Shown: positions 43,012 through 53,639 of the stretch, piece after piece
Position numbering within the stretch: position 1 is the first letter of the stretch
How the letters are laid out: each line of letters begins with the position of its first letter
Origin: Agapetus fuscipes
Lineage: Eukaryota; Arthropoda; Insecta; Trichoptera; Glossosomatidae
Direction of reading: 5' to 3'
Length of the DNA: 64,000 bases
Assembly (NCBI GenBank): GCA_951799405.1
Contig: OX637352.1
Location: 16,130,820-16,194,819 of the forward strand
Position numbers and translations under genes: made by a program
Notes under the pieces: model-generated
Databases searched by the model: none
Told to the model about the DNA's origin: nothing
What the model saw: the letters and a program-made list of their open reading frames with translations, nothing else

Positions 43012-43760
43012 TATCAGGATGATTTATTTGGTGTCTCTGTGTGAATCACACCTCAAGAGCTCTCTGCGAGCTTGATCGTCGCTATAGAAAATGCTAACTT
43101 TCATAATAAAAGATGACGCGCTAGAGCACACTCTTCTTAAGTTCACAAATTGTCTCGGATACTCTGTGTATTTCTTTTATGTTGATTGATTGTCGCACCA
43201 TCTCTTGGTTATGAATTAAAAAAAATAAAGCATAGCTTTCATTATTTTTCCATAGATGGCTAGCAACTTCTTTTTTTAAAGCTTTTTTTTTTAAGAAATC
43301 CTGTGAGGGAAACTCCCCAGATTTCAGAGGCTCTAGGGGTATACATGACACTTGTTGTAGTGCCGCAGAGGTGTTTACGAGCTTGGTCATCGCTACAAAG
43401 CGCCAATACTCAAGCAAGATTCTGCAAGGCTGTAAGTTCTGTAAGGCTGGATGGACCTTTTTAGTGACCGGTCTCTGGTAAAGGTTTTTTATGAATTAGT
43501 CAACCCAGCGAAGAGCATATTTATAAAATTGGTATATTTTTTGTGCTCTGCCGGGATTCGAATCCACAACCTTCCATTTACGAGTCCGAAGTGTTGCCAC
43601 TGGACTACGGGCCGGTCGTAATATTAATCTTCACCTATAATAATAATATCAGAATGATTTATTTAGGGTCGTTGAGTGAATCACACCTCAAGAGCCCTCT
43701 GGGAGCTTGATCGTCGCTATAGAAAATGTCAATTTTCAAAAAAAAGATGACGCCCTAGGG
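43012..43760 (-). repeat. SINE A cluster including a tail-C copy
   Basis: Tail pieces at 43012-43090 and 43642-43760. A full copy at 43283-43620 carries tail C (AAGAAATCCTGTGAGGGAAA, GTGCCGCAGAGGTG). Confidence 0.75.
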
Positions 43761-44458
43761 CGCACTCTTTTTTAGAACACAAATTGTCTCAGACGCTCCA
43801 TGTATTCATTTTATGTTGATTGATTGTCACACCATCTCTTGGTGATGAATATAAAACTAAAGCTTTCATTATTTGTCCATAGATGGCTAGCAACTTCTTT
43901 TTTCAAACCTTTGATACCTACTTGAATACAGAAAATGACAGTTGAAGTATAAAATGAAAGATTTCCATGGATGCCATTTTGATGATGCTTTATTGATGAA
44001 CTTAATGATTATCTTACAACTAGAGTCTCAAATATCTTGTCATTAATACGGAAGCAAGTCGTCACCAAAACATTGCAAGTTACAGAACTTTCAAAAGACA
44101 AAACATTCATGAAGCAAAATTCCTTGATCCGCTAAAAATGAGGTTTGTATTATATTTATAAGTAAGTAAGTACAATAGGACTCGGCACAAAGTTTCAAAT
44201 TTGTTTATTTCCTCGGTGGGCAAATGTTGTGTAACTAGAGTCCTTAGTAACCAATAAAAGTATATTATTATAGTGAGCCTTCGCTCTAGCAACCCGGCCA
44301 TGTGATGTGACAAAATACAAAAGAAATGTCAGATGCCAAGTCAATGGTGTTGAAAAGATGAAATAATTTAAGAAGAATTTTAATCATTCCGGGGAAAGAA
44401 TATATTTTCTTTAAAAATAATGAAAGATTAACATTCCAGAGAGGATCCAATGCGTAAA
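43761..44458. other. Intergenic sequence with a flank repeated nearby
   Basis: 43700-43920 and 43040-43270 share GATTGTC.CACCATCTCTTGG and TTTCCATAGATGGCTAGCAA-like blocks, a local duplication. AGTCCTTAGTAACCAATAA near 44240. No coding frame. Confidence 0.5.
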
Positions 44459-44459
44459 A

Positions 44460-44763
44460 ATATTAGGATGATTTATTTTGTGAGCTCTATTTTTTTGTGT
44501 GAATCACACCTCAAGAGTCCTCTGCAAACTTGATTGTTGCTTTAGAAAGCGACAATTGTCATGAACGACCCATTTTCAGTAGGTTGGATGGACCTTTGGT
44601 GACGGTCTTTGATGAAGGTACCTATATGAATTTTTCAACCCAGAAAAGACCATATTTGAAAATATAAATGGTATATATCTTCTTTGTGCTCTGCCAGGAT
44701 TCAAGCCCACAACCTTCCATTTAAGAGTCCGAAGCGTTACCACTGGACTATGGACCGTTCCAA
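44460..44763 (-). repeat. SINE A copy
   Basis: CR1-type tail to GGACTATGGACCGTTCC. Confidence 0.8.
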
Positions 44764-44864
44764 ATAGCATGTGTTATATTGATATGTACAACTTTGATAT
44801 TATTTGGGCCATCTGTCACAAGATGGCCGGCCCAGAAATCTGAAAATTTGTTTTCCGAATGGAG

Positions 44865-45030
44865 TTCTTGACTTATAACTTGGTAGCCCCCTTGCTGTAA
44901 AAACTTGGTTCACTTTAGCCAATGCTATAGTTTCAGGCAAAGGCGGGAAGAGTTGCAAAATTTGTGTTCATGCAAGGTTTGCAGCATGTATAAAAGTGAG
45001 CTTACATGTGCCTGCTTGTAGGCATGCTTT
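44865..45030 (+). repeat. Degenerate RTE tail
   Basis: TTCTTGACTTATAACTTGGTA start, ends around TGCCTGCTTGTAGGCATGC. Confidence 0.55.
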
Positions 45031-45477
45031 GGACAATTGCAGGTCTGCTATGCTGTCAAAAGGATAATTCCAATTTTTGGCAAGTTTGAAAGACAATCGG
45101 AGACAAAGAGGTACCTACATACATTAATTCACATTGAGAGGTTTCTCGGGAAAAGGCAAATAATTAGTTTGTTATCGGTTAATAAAGACTGTAGTCCTTT
45201 ACAAGTGTGAAGTTGGTCCGCCAAGACTGCAGTTATGTATTATTTTCATTTGATGAAATTGAGAGATGAACATGAATAGATGACAGTTTAAAAACAGAAT
45301 TTCAATGACATTAAAATGTTGTCCAGCATATGAAGAATGAGATCAGCTATGAGAAAGATGATGAACGATGTGATGGGAAGGATTCATTTGATTTTGATTC
45401 TAGAGAGAGATTTGTCTTTAAGCAGTAAATAACAAACAATGTTTTGTATTTGGGATGTGGTGGTTTGAGGTTATGAT

Positions 45478-46010
45478 TTAGAGAAATGAAAGCAATGATC
45501 TCCTCATCCTGTAGCCTCCGGGCTGCGATGGTGCTGCAGGTTGTTCCGGTTGAGCGGGCTGAGCAGGTTGCTCTGGTTGAGCTGGCTGAGCAGGTTGCTC
45601 TGGTTGAGCTGGCTGAGCTGGTTGTTCAGGTTGAGCGGGCTGAGCAGGCTGTTCCGGTTGAGCGGGCTGGGCTGGCTGAGCTGGCTGTTCTGGCTGTGCT
45701 GGCTGAGCTGGTTGTTCTGGTTGAGCAGGCTGAGCTGGCTGTTCTGGCTGAGCAGGCTGAGCTGGCTGCTCGGGTTGAGCAGGTTGAGCTGGTTGTTCCG
45801 GTTGAGCAGGCTGAGCTGGCTGCTCAGGTTGAGCTGGCTGCGCAGGTTGCTCTGGTTGAGCTGGCTGAGCTGGTTGTTCGGGTTGAGCAGGCTGTTCCGG
45901 TTGAGCAGGCTGAGCTGGCTGAGCTGGTTGTTCTGGTTGAGCTGGCTGAGCTGGCTGTTCGGGTTGAGCTGGCTGGGCAGGTTGAGCAGGAACTTGCTGA
46001 GCCCGAGCTA
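45478..46010 (-). CDS. Exon 2 of the Pro/Gln-rich secreted protein (PAQPEQ repeats)
   Basis: 533 nt, 176 codons plus stop. The DNA repeat is built on 9- and 18-bp units, so other frames are also open (Leu/Ser/Trp-rich and Val/Glu/Leu-rich on +, Ser/Thr on -). The - strand PAQ frame is preferred: it starts at a splice acceptor, stays open to a TAA beyond the repeat, joins in phase to a signal-peptide exon, and its composition is ordinary for a secreted structural protein. Confidence 0.7.
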
Positions 46011-49000
46011 CTTAAAAAAACAGAACTATGGTTTAATCGTGTCATTCAGAAGATGGTGAACATTTCACATAAATAAATAAACTCCAACTATTGAAATCAA
46101 ATAGCACCAGACACCATTGGAATGATTGGATATTTTGTTAAAATTATTAGTTCATAATAGAACAGCACTATGAATCGGGGACTTTTCATTCCAATATTCA
46201 TTCCGCTAGGCCTACACTAGATTCACATTAGGAAGGAAATAAGTGCGCATAGCAAGGGTATACCCAGGATCAAAACTAGGAGGGGCAAGCCATAAGATGG
46301 TTATTTCAATAATTCTAATAAAATTTAGTAACGATTTAGGTATTTTTTTACTTCCTGGGTACACATGGTGCATAGACAGAATCATTATATTGAAAATCTC
46401 AGTAATAGGTACATTTCCATCATGATTTTGTTGGAGGTTTTCTATACAGATATTAAACATTGGTAAATTTAACGTCACTTTATATCTGTGTTTGGTAGTT
46501 CTTTCAGTTTTGTATCTGGAAAAAATCCAAAATAGCTAACAGATGTGAGATGCACATAAAAACATGGAATAAAATTAAAATTTGCCATCTGTGATCAGGT
46601 TATGAAATTAATTTGAGAGAGAGACTACCTACCGACGCTGACTAGCTGACGGTAGAATAGAATCTGTAAATAAAAAAAGATTTTGACTGGTGGTTCTTGC
46701 GTGTTTCATAGTTTATATAGTTTAAAGTGTCGGCCAATATATGCCACAACATCTGTATCAAATTGAAGCTGGACTGTTTTGGTGTTCATGTGTTTTTTGT
46801 GAATCGTAAATTTTGATAAAATTATCTATTATATCATTGTGCAGAGGTGGGTACTTGCGGCGGCGAATATTATTGTGAGAGAATATTTATATTGCCGCTG
46901 CATCTACAAGAGGTACCTACGTCCGATTGACAACTGTGTCGGCATGCGTCAAACGTTTGTGTGTGTGTAAGTGTGTGTCTGGTACCTGTGCATGTCGCTA
47001 CAAAACACGTTGGTACATACAGTGCGCGTCTACTCAGTGAAACAACTCACTGACATTTTTGCTGAATTAAAGCCGAACTCTACCAAATTCAACACATCAT
47101 CATGGCCACGTTTAATACTCCGACGACGCAGAAGAAGACCGGGGAAGAGAGGTGGACAAAGGTTGTGCTACTCAGCACGGCCAGCGCCGCTTCTTTTGCC
47201 AGCGCAGTTGTGCAATGATGAGGAGCGTGCTACCAGTGACCAGCCTTCGGTGGGACCTCCACCCTCGAACTCCCTGCCGACTGGCAGCGGAGGAAGACAT
47301 CGGGAAGCATTGGAGAAGACAGTGAAACTGGGTTGCTGGAATGCGCGCTCTATTGCAAATAAGATTGTTGAAATTGACGACTTTTGTAAGAGCCATGATC
47401 TTGACATCCTCGCCCTAACAGAGACATGGCATGAGAGTCACGACTCTGCATCACTGAGAGCATTGCGCGCTTTAGGATACACGACGCTTGAGGAAGCACG
47501 GGCAAGGCCGCGCCGTGGTAAAGGAACAGAGAGCATCTCTTGGTCCAATCACGGCGGTGTGGCCTTGCTGGTACGTTCGGGATTTTGTGTGGAGAAGATC
47601 AAAATTTTCCCCACGACGTCTTTTGAGTGCCTTGTGTGTCGAGTGTCTTCGAGTGCGGCTCTCACTGTTGCTGTAGTTTATCGTCCGGGCTCCAAGCCTG
47701 TAACGGCTGAATTTTTTAGGGAGTTCCGGGAACTATTTGAGACTCTTGTGACGCGCAACGAGATGTTTCTGGTGGTCGGGGATGTCAACGTCAGGCTTGA
47801 GCGTGGAGACGACACTAACAGTGTGGCTCTCACCGCCTTGTTAGCGGACTGTGGCTGCAGACAGTGGGTTGGCGCACCAACTCATGATGCGGGTGGCCTA
47901 CTGGATGTAGTTATAGCCAGAGAGGAGGACGCACCTTCAGAGACGAAGGTAGTAGATATAGGTTTGTCGGACCACAGATTGGTGACATCTAGCCTTAATG
48001 TGGGACGGCCTGTTCCTGTTTATAAGAGCATAACCTCTAGGTGCTGGAACGGGTTCGATCTCGAGATCTTTAAAAAAGATCTTTCTGTTTCACCGGTCTG
48101 CTGTCCGGAAACCTATGTCTGAATGCAACCGGACGAGTTAGTAGACTTGTATAATAAATCCTTGGGCGATTTGATTGGGCTGCATGCTCCAATCAAATGT
48201 AAAGTAGTCAAAGAGCGAAACAGTGCTATCTGGTTTGACAATGAATGCCGTACGCTGAAACGCAATATGCGAAAACTAGAGCGAAATTTTAAAAACGGTA
48301 AGCCAGGTAGCACTAGGCAATCATGGATTGACGCTCAAGGTGTGTACAGGTCTGCTATTCTCCAGAAGAAATCCGATTTTTATTGTGGAAAGATTGCTGA
48401 GGCAAAATCCCCTCAGCAGGTGTGGAAGCTTCTGGAGAACTTGTCTGGGAGTGCTCGGGCTGGTGTAGGTTTGACGTCGACTGCTTGCGATTTTGCCACG
48501 TATTTTGAAAACAAAATACCTCAATTGCACTTTGCTTGGGTTGCAGGTACTTCTGTCTCAAGGATTGGAAGTGCTTCGCGACTCGAAGTATTTGATTTAA
48601 CTGACATAGATGAGGTGTGTCAGATCGTGGTAGGATCGCCAAACAAGCAGTGTGGCCTTGACCCTGTACCAGTCTGGGTACTCAAAGAATGCATCTTACA
48701 GCTGGCTCCATTTATTGTTAAGGTAATCAATGGATGCCTAATGGATGCCACTGTTCCTCCGTCTTTGAAGGTAGCACACATCACGCCAATCCTTAAAAAG
48801 CCAGTTGGATCCCGGTGATCCCTCAAATTATAGACCTGTGTCAAATCTGCCATTCTTGTCGAAGGTGCTGGAGCGGATTGTCTCGCGGCGGTTGGTATCC
48901 TATCTGGATGCAAGCGGCTTAATGCCTAATAGGCAGTCTGCATACCGGAAATATCACTCAACAGAAACCGGTATGCTCATGCTTGTATCGGATATGATAT

Positions 49001-51299
49001 CGGCTGTGGAGTGTGGTAATCTAGCCTTACTGGCGCTTCTTGATATGAGTGCGGCCTTTGACACAGTAAGTCACCCAATTCTTATTGAGAGATTGGAGGT
49101 GTCATTTGGTTTGACCGGAGGGGCTTTGGCGTGGTTTTCTTCCTATCTGGTGGAGCGCAGACAGGCGGTGCGTATTTGTGATAGTGTTTCACCTACCTAC
49201 TCGCTGTCTTCCGGGGTCCCACAGGGCTCTGTGCTGGGTCCGATCCTTTTCATATTGTATACTGCTGAGATTGAGAGTATTGTTGAAAAATGGGGCCTCA
49301 TCGCACACTCATATGCAGATGACTGGCAAATATACTCTCATTCTCGGCCAGACATGGCTGAGGACCTCAGTTGCAGGGTCTCTGGGTGTATCGCGGAGGT
49401 CGGTGGGTGGATGAGGAACAATGGCCTAATCTTAAACATGGATAAGACGGAGATACTCTGGGCAGCCACATCGAGGCGTGACCACCTTCTGGTGAATAGA
49501 GTACCACTCTCCATAGGAGGTAAGCTAATCCAGCCTTCTGATTCGGTAAGACTTCTAGGAGTCTTACTGGATCGTAACCTGACACTGGATAGGCAAATAG
49601 ATGCCACAATAGCTTCTTCTTTTTTTTCGCTTCGCCAAATAAAGGCAATAAGAAAATGTCTGCCGTCAGATGCGGTTAAGACCCTGGTGAGTGCGTTTGT
49701 GATGTCTCGGATTGACTATTGCTCGACGCTTTATAGTGGTCAGCCGAAGAAACAGTTTAATCGCTTTCAATCTGTGTTGAATTCGGCAGCAAGACTCATA
49801 TTCGGGATTCCCAAATTCGCTCACATCACCCCGCTGTTAAAAAAACTTCATTGGCTTCGTTTCCCGGAGAGGGTGGTCTTCCGTGTTTGTTTAATGGTAT
49901 ATAAAGCCATCAATGGCTTGGCCCCACCTTATCTGGCTGATATGATTTCACCTGTTGAAATGGGTGTTAGGAGGCAGACACTCAGATCTGCGGGTGATGG
50001 AGTAGTCAATTTGGTTCAGCCGCGCCGTCAGATTCGTACAAACTTCGGAGACCGCGCTTTCCGTGTTGCGGGGCCGGTGGAGTGGAACAGACTGCCACCC
50101 GGAGTGAAGAACTCCAAATCTGTGGGTGTATTTCGAGGAGCACTCAAGGCACACTTGTTTAGAAAGTCTTATCCATGATCGGAGAGGGCCCTTGAGGTGT
50201 GACACACACAAAAACGGCGCTCTCTTATCATGTGTAATTTAAAATAAATCAGCCTGTTATTATTATTATTATCATGACTCAGCAAAATTAATGGAAGACA
50301 CACAGCACCTCCAGTGATTGTTTTAATTTTAATGCATTTATTCTGTTTATTTATTTCATTTCATTTCTAAAGAAATAGATTTGTGAAGAGGAATGCAATT
50401 CGCAAACCTATTTTGCCTGGCCAGAAGGATGTATTAACATTATCAATCAATAATTCATTATTTACCCGACTACCCAATGACATCTATTGAACCAGGGTCG
50501 AAGTTATTGCGGATATGATATGACGCAAGCGGGGTTCGAACCAGCGTTAGTGTCAATATCGCAGATTCGAGCGCCGACGCCTTATCCCCTCGACCATCCC
50601 AGCGACGGACACGCAAAAAAAAAAAAACGCAACTAAGCTACACATATAGTGTAACTTCTTGCCGCGTTATCCCCAAAGGGGTCGCATGTGGCGAGTTGAA
50701 CCTTTTTTTTATTTTTAGAGGTACCTAAGGGGGTCGGCCTTACGCCAACCACTTCAGTTGAAGTGGGGGTTTCCCAGCTCCCGAGAGTGCTGGTACTCAT
50801 TTCTTGTGAAGGCTGAGTAAACCTTGCCGGTATTTTATTTCGGGGTTTGAAATAAACACCGAAACGGGAAAATATCATTTCTGACACCCTCGGTGGGATT
50901 CGAACCCGAGCTCATGGCATGGAATGCAAGCACTCTACCAACTGAGCTATCGACCGGACGCAGTTTACAAAATGGTTGAGGATAGTACAAAACTTAGAGT
51001 AGTGATGCTTTTACCGCAGAAGTTAAAACTTTTAAAACCTGGATAACGATGGAGAAAGATGAATTTTGAAGTTGGTAACAAGAGTGCATTGTTGTGCTAG
51101 CCATTTTTATCTGCTGGTCCTCCTCTCTTGAGTTATGACTAAAGGGAGACATCCATGAATCACTTCAAATCCAGGAAATATGAAGTTCTTGGACAAATTC
51201 TGGCTCGTCTTCTTGTGAGTAGTAAAAAGAGAAAAAAAAAGGATTACCTTGAAGGGCTATAGCCAGTAAGACTATAATAGCCAAATTAAATTTCCACAT
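45478..51299 (-). CDS. Secreted Pro/Gln-rich repeat protein (two exons)
   Basis: Exon 1 (51299-51248) codes the signal peptide MWKFNLAIIVLLAIALQ plus one base. Its donor GTAATC splices in phase 1 to exon 2 (46010-45478), which follows a T-rich tract and AAG and codes ARAQQVPAQPAQ, then about 150 residues of PAQPEQ and PAQ units. It ends AAPSQPGGYRMRRSLLSFL and TAA, about 194 aa in total. Signal cleavage is plausible after VARA. It has no cysteines and its only strong charges are Glu in the repeat and Arg near the end. A TATA box and TCAGT initiator sit at the right spacing upstream. The intron (5.2 kb) contains a CR1-like LINE and SINEs. The function is unknown; an extracellular matrix, silk, cuticle or mucin-like role is speculation. 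It shares its gene plan with the gene at 41.8-40.8 kb. Confidence 0.7.
46080..46929. other. Intron of the PAQPEQ gene, 3' part
   Basis: No repeat recognised. A 31-nt stretch at 46633-46663 (- strand) has both a good acceptor (TTTACAG) and donor (GTAGGT) but no independent support. Confidence 0.4.
46930..50275 (+). mobile_element. CR1/L2-like LINE, second copy, inactive
   Basis: Same family as the 16.8-20.1 kb copy. The frame is open from 46971, is interrupted by a single TGA (48120-48122) where the other copy has Ser, reopens in the same frame to about 48815, and continues after a shift near 48805 to 50178. EN (GCWNARSIANK) and RT (GVPQGSVLGP, YADD) motifs are both readable. The 3' UTR (50179-50275) has the shared CCCTTGAGGTGTGACACACA block and an ATT repeat. 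It lies in the intron of the - strand PAQPEQ gene. Confidence 0.92.
50385..50620 (-). repeat. tRNA-like SINE D
   Basis: Contains GGTTCGAACC-type B box (AGCGGGGTTCGAACCAGCG) and the TTTGCCTGGCCAGAAGGATG body shared with 11.3 and 32.1 kb. Confidence 0.6.
50632..50957 (-). repeat. SINE B, full length
   Basis: ACTAAGCTACACATATAGTG to CCAACTGAGCTATCGACCGG; contains the segment missing from short composites. Confidence 0.88.
51248..51299 (-). CDS. Signal-peptide exon of the Pro/Gln-rich protein
   Basis: 52 coding nt: ATG in the context TCAAAATG, 17 codons (MWKFNLAIIVLLAIALQ) and one base before donor GTAATC. The predicted 5' UTR is about 59 nt. Confidence 0.7.
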
Positions 51300-51355
51300 T
51301 TTGAATATTAAACCGAGAAAGCCAAGAAGTAACGGACTATTCTACACACTCTAAT

Positions 51356-51392
51356 ACTGATGCACTTCCAGGCAAAAACCTTGTCTTATATA
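51356..51392 (-). promoter_or_regulatory. Core promoter, TATA plus TCAGT initiator
   Basis: On the - strand, TATATAAG (51392-51385) is followed by the arthropod initiator TCAGT (51360-51356). The initiator A lies 32 nt after the TATAAG start, the expected spacing. Predicted transcription start is 51358. Confidence 0.6.
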
Positions 51393-51399
51393 CATTTTT

Positions 51400-52130
51400 T
51401 TGGATTCCTGGATATGCCAGCATTTGTCTAAGGAATTTTTAACATATTAAAAATAATCTTAAAGTATAGAATGCTCGCTGAACCCATCATACAACAATTA
51501 AAATACCAATGACAGTTTTTTCTATTTTCATATGTATTTCAAAATTCCTGCATGGCAGAATATTTGTGAATTTCACATAACTTTCTTATCATTTTAGTGT
51601 TTCGTTTTCTGCCAATGATAACTATATAGCGTTCACCACTAGACTACAGACCGGTTCTATAACTATGCATTGACACATGAGCGTATCCAGGAAGGGGCAT
51701 TAGCAAAAGTGAACGAATTTTTTACAGCACGGGGGGTCAGCCTAACACCAACCTATCAGTCAAGGAGCCTCTCATATTTTCTGAATATTATTTCGGCAAA
51801 ACAATGTACATAAGTATTTAATTGTAAGTATAATCTAACATATTTAGCATTCTATGTCAGGATGCGTTTACTTTGACACACATGTACTTTCCATAACATG
51901 TTTTTGTTTATCATTTTTATGCAAATTTTCTGCACTTCATTATTTTCTGCAATAAGTAGTTACTTACGTAATGTGAATATTACTGTTTTTATTGCATCAT
52001 ATCTTTCATTGATAATTCTAAAAAAACACAAATGCAAAAACGCATTGAATATTTTAGCTAGATAATAAATTTATTGGATATTGTGTCAACGAAATAAAAA
52101 CCATTTTGAAACGATAAGGTCTCTCTAGTC
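51400..52130. other. Divergent promoter interval between the PAQPEQ and acidic-protein genes
   Basis: Low-repeat except a SINE A head scrap near 51630 and a partial RTE tail (51680-51770, -). No coding frame. May hold shared control elements. Confidence 0.4.
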
Positions 52131-52180
52131 TATAAAAGAGATAAAATGTTTTCAGTCCACTTTTTCACAGTCAGTCAGTC
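52131..52180 (+). promoter_or_regulatory. TATA box and TCAGT initiators of the acidic-protein gene
   Basis: TATAAAAG at 52131 and a second TATA-like ATAAAA at 52141, then TCAGT at 52152 and TCAGTCAGTC at 52171. The second pair has about the correct spacing. Confidence 0.5.
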
Positions 52181-52232
52181 TTTGAAAGCAGATATACCTA
52201 CATACAAATAACTTCTAAAACGATCGATAATA

Positions 52233-53085
52233 ATGAATAACTCCTTTAAAACTATATACCGTATAAATAGGAATAACATTTGAATGATTTATTTAATAAG
52301 CAGTATTCTTACATCTCAAGAGGACACTGCGAGCTCGGTCATCGTTACGCAGCGCCAACATGTACAAAACTCAGTTGCTGTAAAACTGGATGAAAATTTA
52401 TTACCAGACAAATTTTTCAAATAAGCAAAAAGAGCTTATGAAAATTGAATTATTTTTATTTCGTGCTTCGCTGAGGATTGAATCCACTACCTTGTGATTA
52501 AGATTTAAGAGACTGATGCATTAACCACTGGACTAAAACTGGTAAGGATGAACCATTGTGAACAGTTTGGGAAAGAGGTAAATCTGTCAACCCAGTAAAG
52601 AGCATTTTTGAAAATTGAATTATATTGTTTTGGGCTCTGCTGGGGATTGAACCCACTAACGTCCAATTGGAGGTCGGAAACGTTAATCACAAGACTCTAT
52701 TATGTTGTTGACAGTTGGAAAAGTCATTGTATTCATGTACATATTGTCTCTTTTCTCGTTTGTCTCATTAAAAGCCATTCCAAAAGACAAGGATCGGATG
52801 CTAGAAGACTTTTTCAAGAATAAAATTATAACATTTAAAAATGTTCACATAAACAATACATATAAAGAAGAGAATGTGAGGTTTGATGAGGATTTTAAGC
52901 CAGAAGTTGATTCAGTGACTCGGAATACAAATACCCATCAAAGGACTATTACTATAGAAGATGTTGATGATAACAGTCAAGAAAATGATGTGGATTCAAA
53001 TGAATACGATGGGAAAAGATTGAAGAGTGATACAAACGATTGGAATCAAAATGATGAGGACTTTTTGGAAATGGAAGATAAGTAG
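52233..53085 (+). CDS. Small acidic secreted protein (two exons)
   Basis: Exon 1 coding part 52233-52260 (MNNSFKTIY plus one base), donor GTATAA. Exon 2, 52715-53085, starts after TTGACAG and codes GKVIVFMYILSLFSFVSLKA, then a cysteine-free region rich in Asp, Glu, Asn and Lys ending DFLEMEDK and TAG. The joined product is 132 aa with a good signal peptide (cleavage plausible after LKA). AATAAA lies 65 bp after the stop. The frame also has an ATG at 52702 that would give a similar 127-aa product without splicing. The intron is SINE-derived. Head-to-head with the PAQPEQ gene, about 0.8 kb apart. No family recognised; the splice model is less certain than the exon 2 frame. Confidence 0.6.
52275..52705 (-). 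repeat. Old SINE A pieces in the acidic-protein gene intron
   Basis: Two eroded A copies (52275-52550 and 52560-52705). The head of the second (GGGGATTGAACCCACTAACG) lies within about 30 bp of the exon 2 acceptor. Confidence 0.65.
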
Positions 53086-53149
53086 GTGATATTAAAAATT
53101 TGTGTAGAAAATTGTATGCTAATACTTTTATTATAAAGGTATCTCAGTA

Positions 53150-53155
53150 AATAAA
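53150..53155 (+). terminator. Poly(A) signal AATAAA of the acidic-protein gene
   Basis: Canonical AATAAA 65 bp after the TAG stop, followed by T-rich sequence. Confidence 0.6.
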
Positions 53156-53304
53156 AATATTTTGACTTTTTAATTTATGGAAAAAAATCATTATTCATAT
53201 GTGTTAATTTATTATGCAGAGAAAATACTACCTTTTCATTCAAAATATGGGATATTTTGGCCATCAAAGTTAGGCACTCTGACCATCTCAATTACCCTTA
53301 ATAA

Positions 53305-53596
53305 TAATAATATTGGGATATTTTATTTGGTGAGCGCTGTTTTTGTGTGAATCACACCTCAAGAGCCCTCTGCGAGCTTGGTCGTTGCTGTAGAAAGCGC
53401 TGATTCTCAAGCAAAACCCAGCTGCTGTAAGGCTGGATGGACCTTTAGTGACCGGTCTTTGGTACTTACTTAAAGGTATTTGAATTTTTTACCCAGCGAA
53501 GAGCATATATTTGAAAATATAAATGGTATATTTTTGTGCTCTGCCGGGATTCAAACCCACAACCTTCCATTTACGAGTCAGAAGTGTTGCCACAGG
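53305..53596 (-). repeat. SINE A copy
   Basis: CR1-type tail, body and head up to AGAAGTGTTGCCAC. Confidence 0.85.
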
Positions 53597-53639
53597 TGAA
53601 AGTACAAAATATAACATAATATGCATTGTTGCACCTGAT

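Noticed and set aside
45486..46076. Long + strand frames over the PAQPEQ array
   Set aside because: They exist because the repeat lacks stops; composition is extreme (Leu/Trp/Ser or Val/Glu/Leu), no splice or signal context, and the - strand model is complete.
46633..46663. 31-nt possible microexon of the PAQPEQ gene
   Set aside because: It has good acceptor and donor dinucleotides but is not needed for a complete frame; 31 nt would shift the reading frame.
40766..51299. One gene with two alternative terminal exons sharing the 51.3 kb signal-peptide exon
   Set aside because: The phases would allow it, but a separate signal-peptide exon with promoter at 41.75 kb makes two tandem genes the simpler reading.
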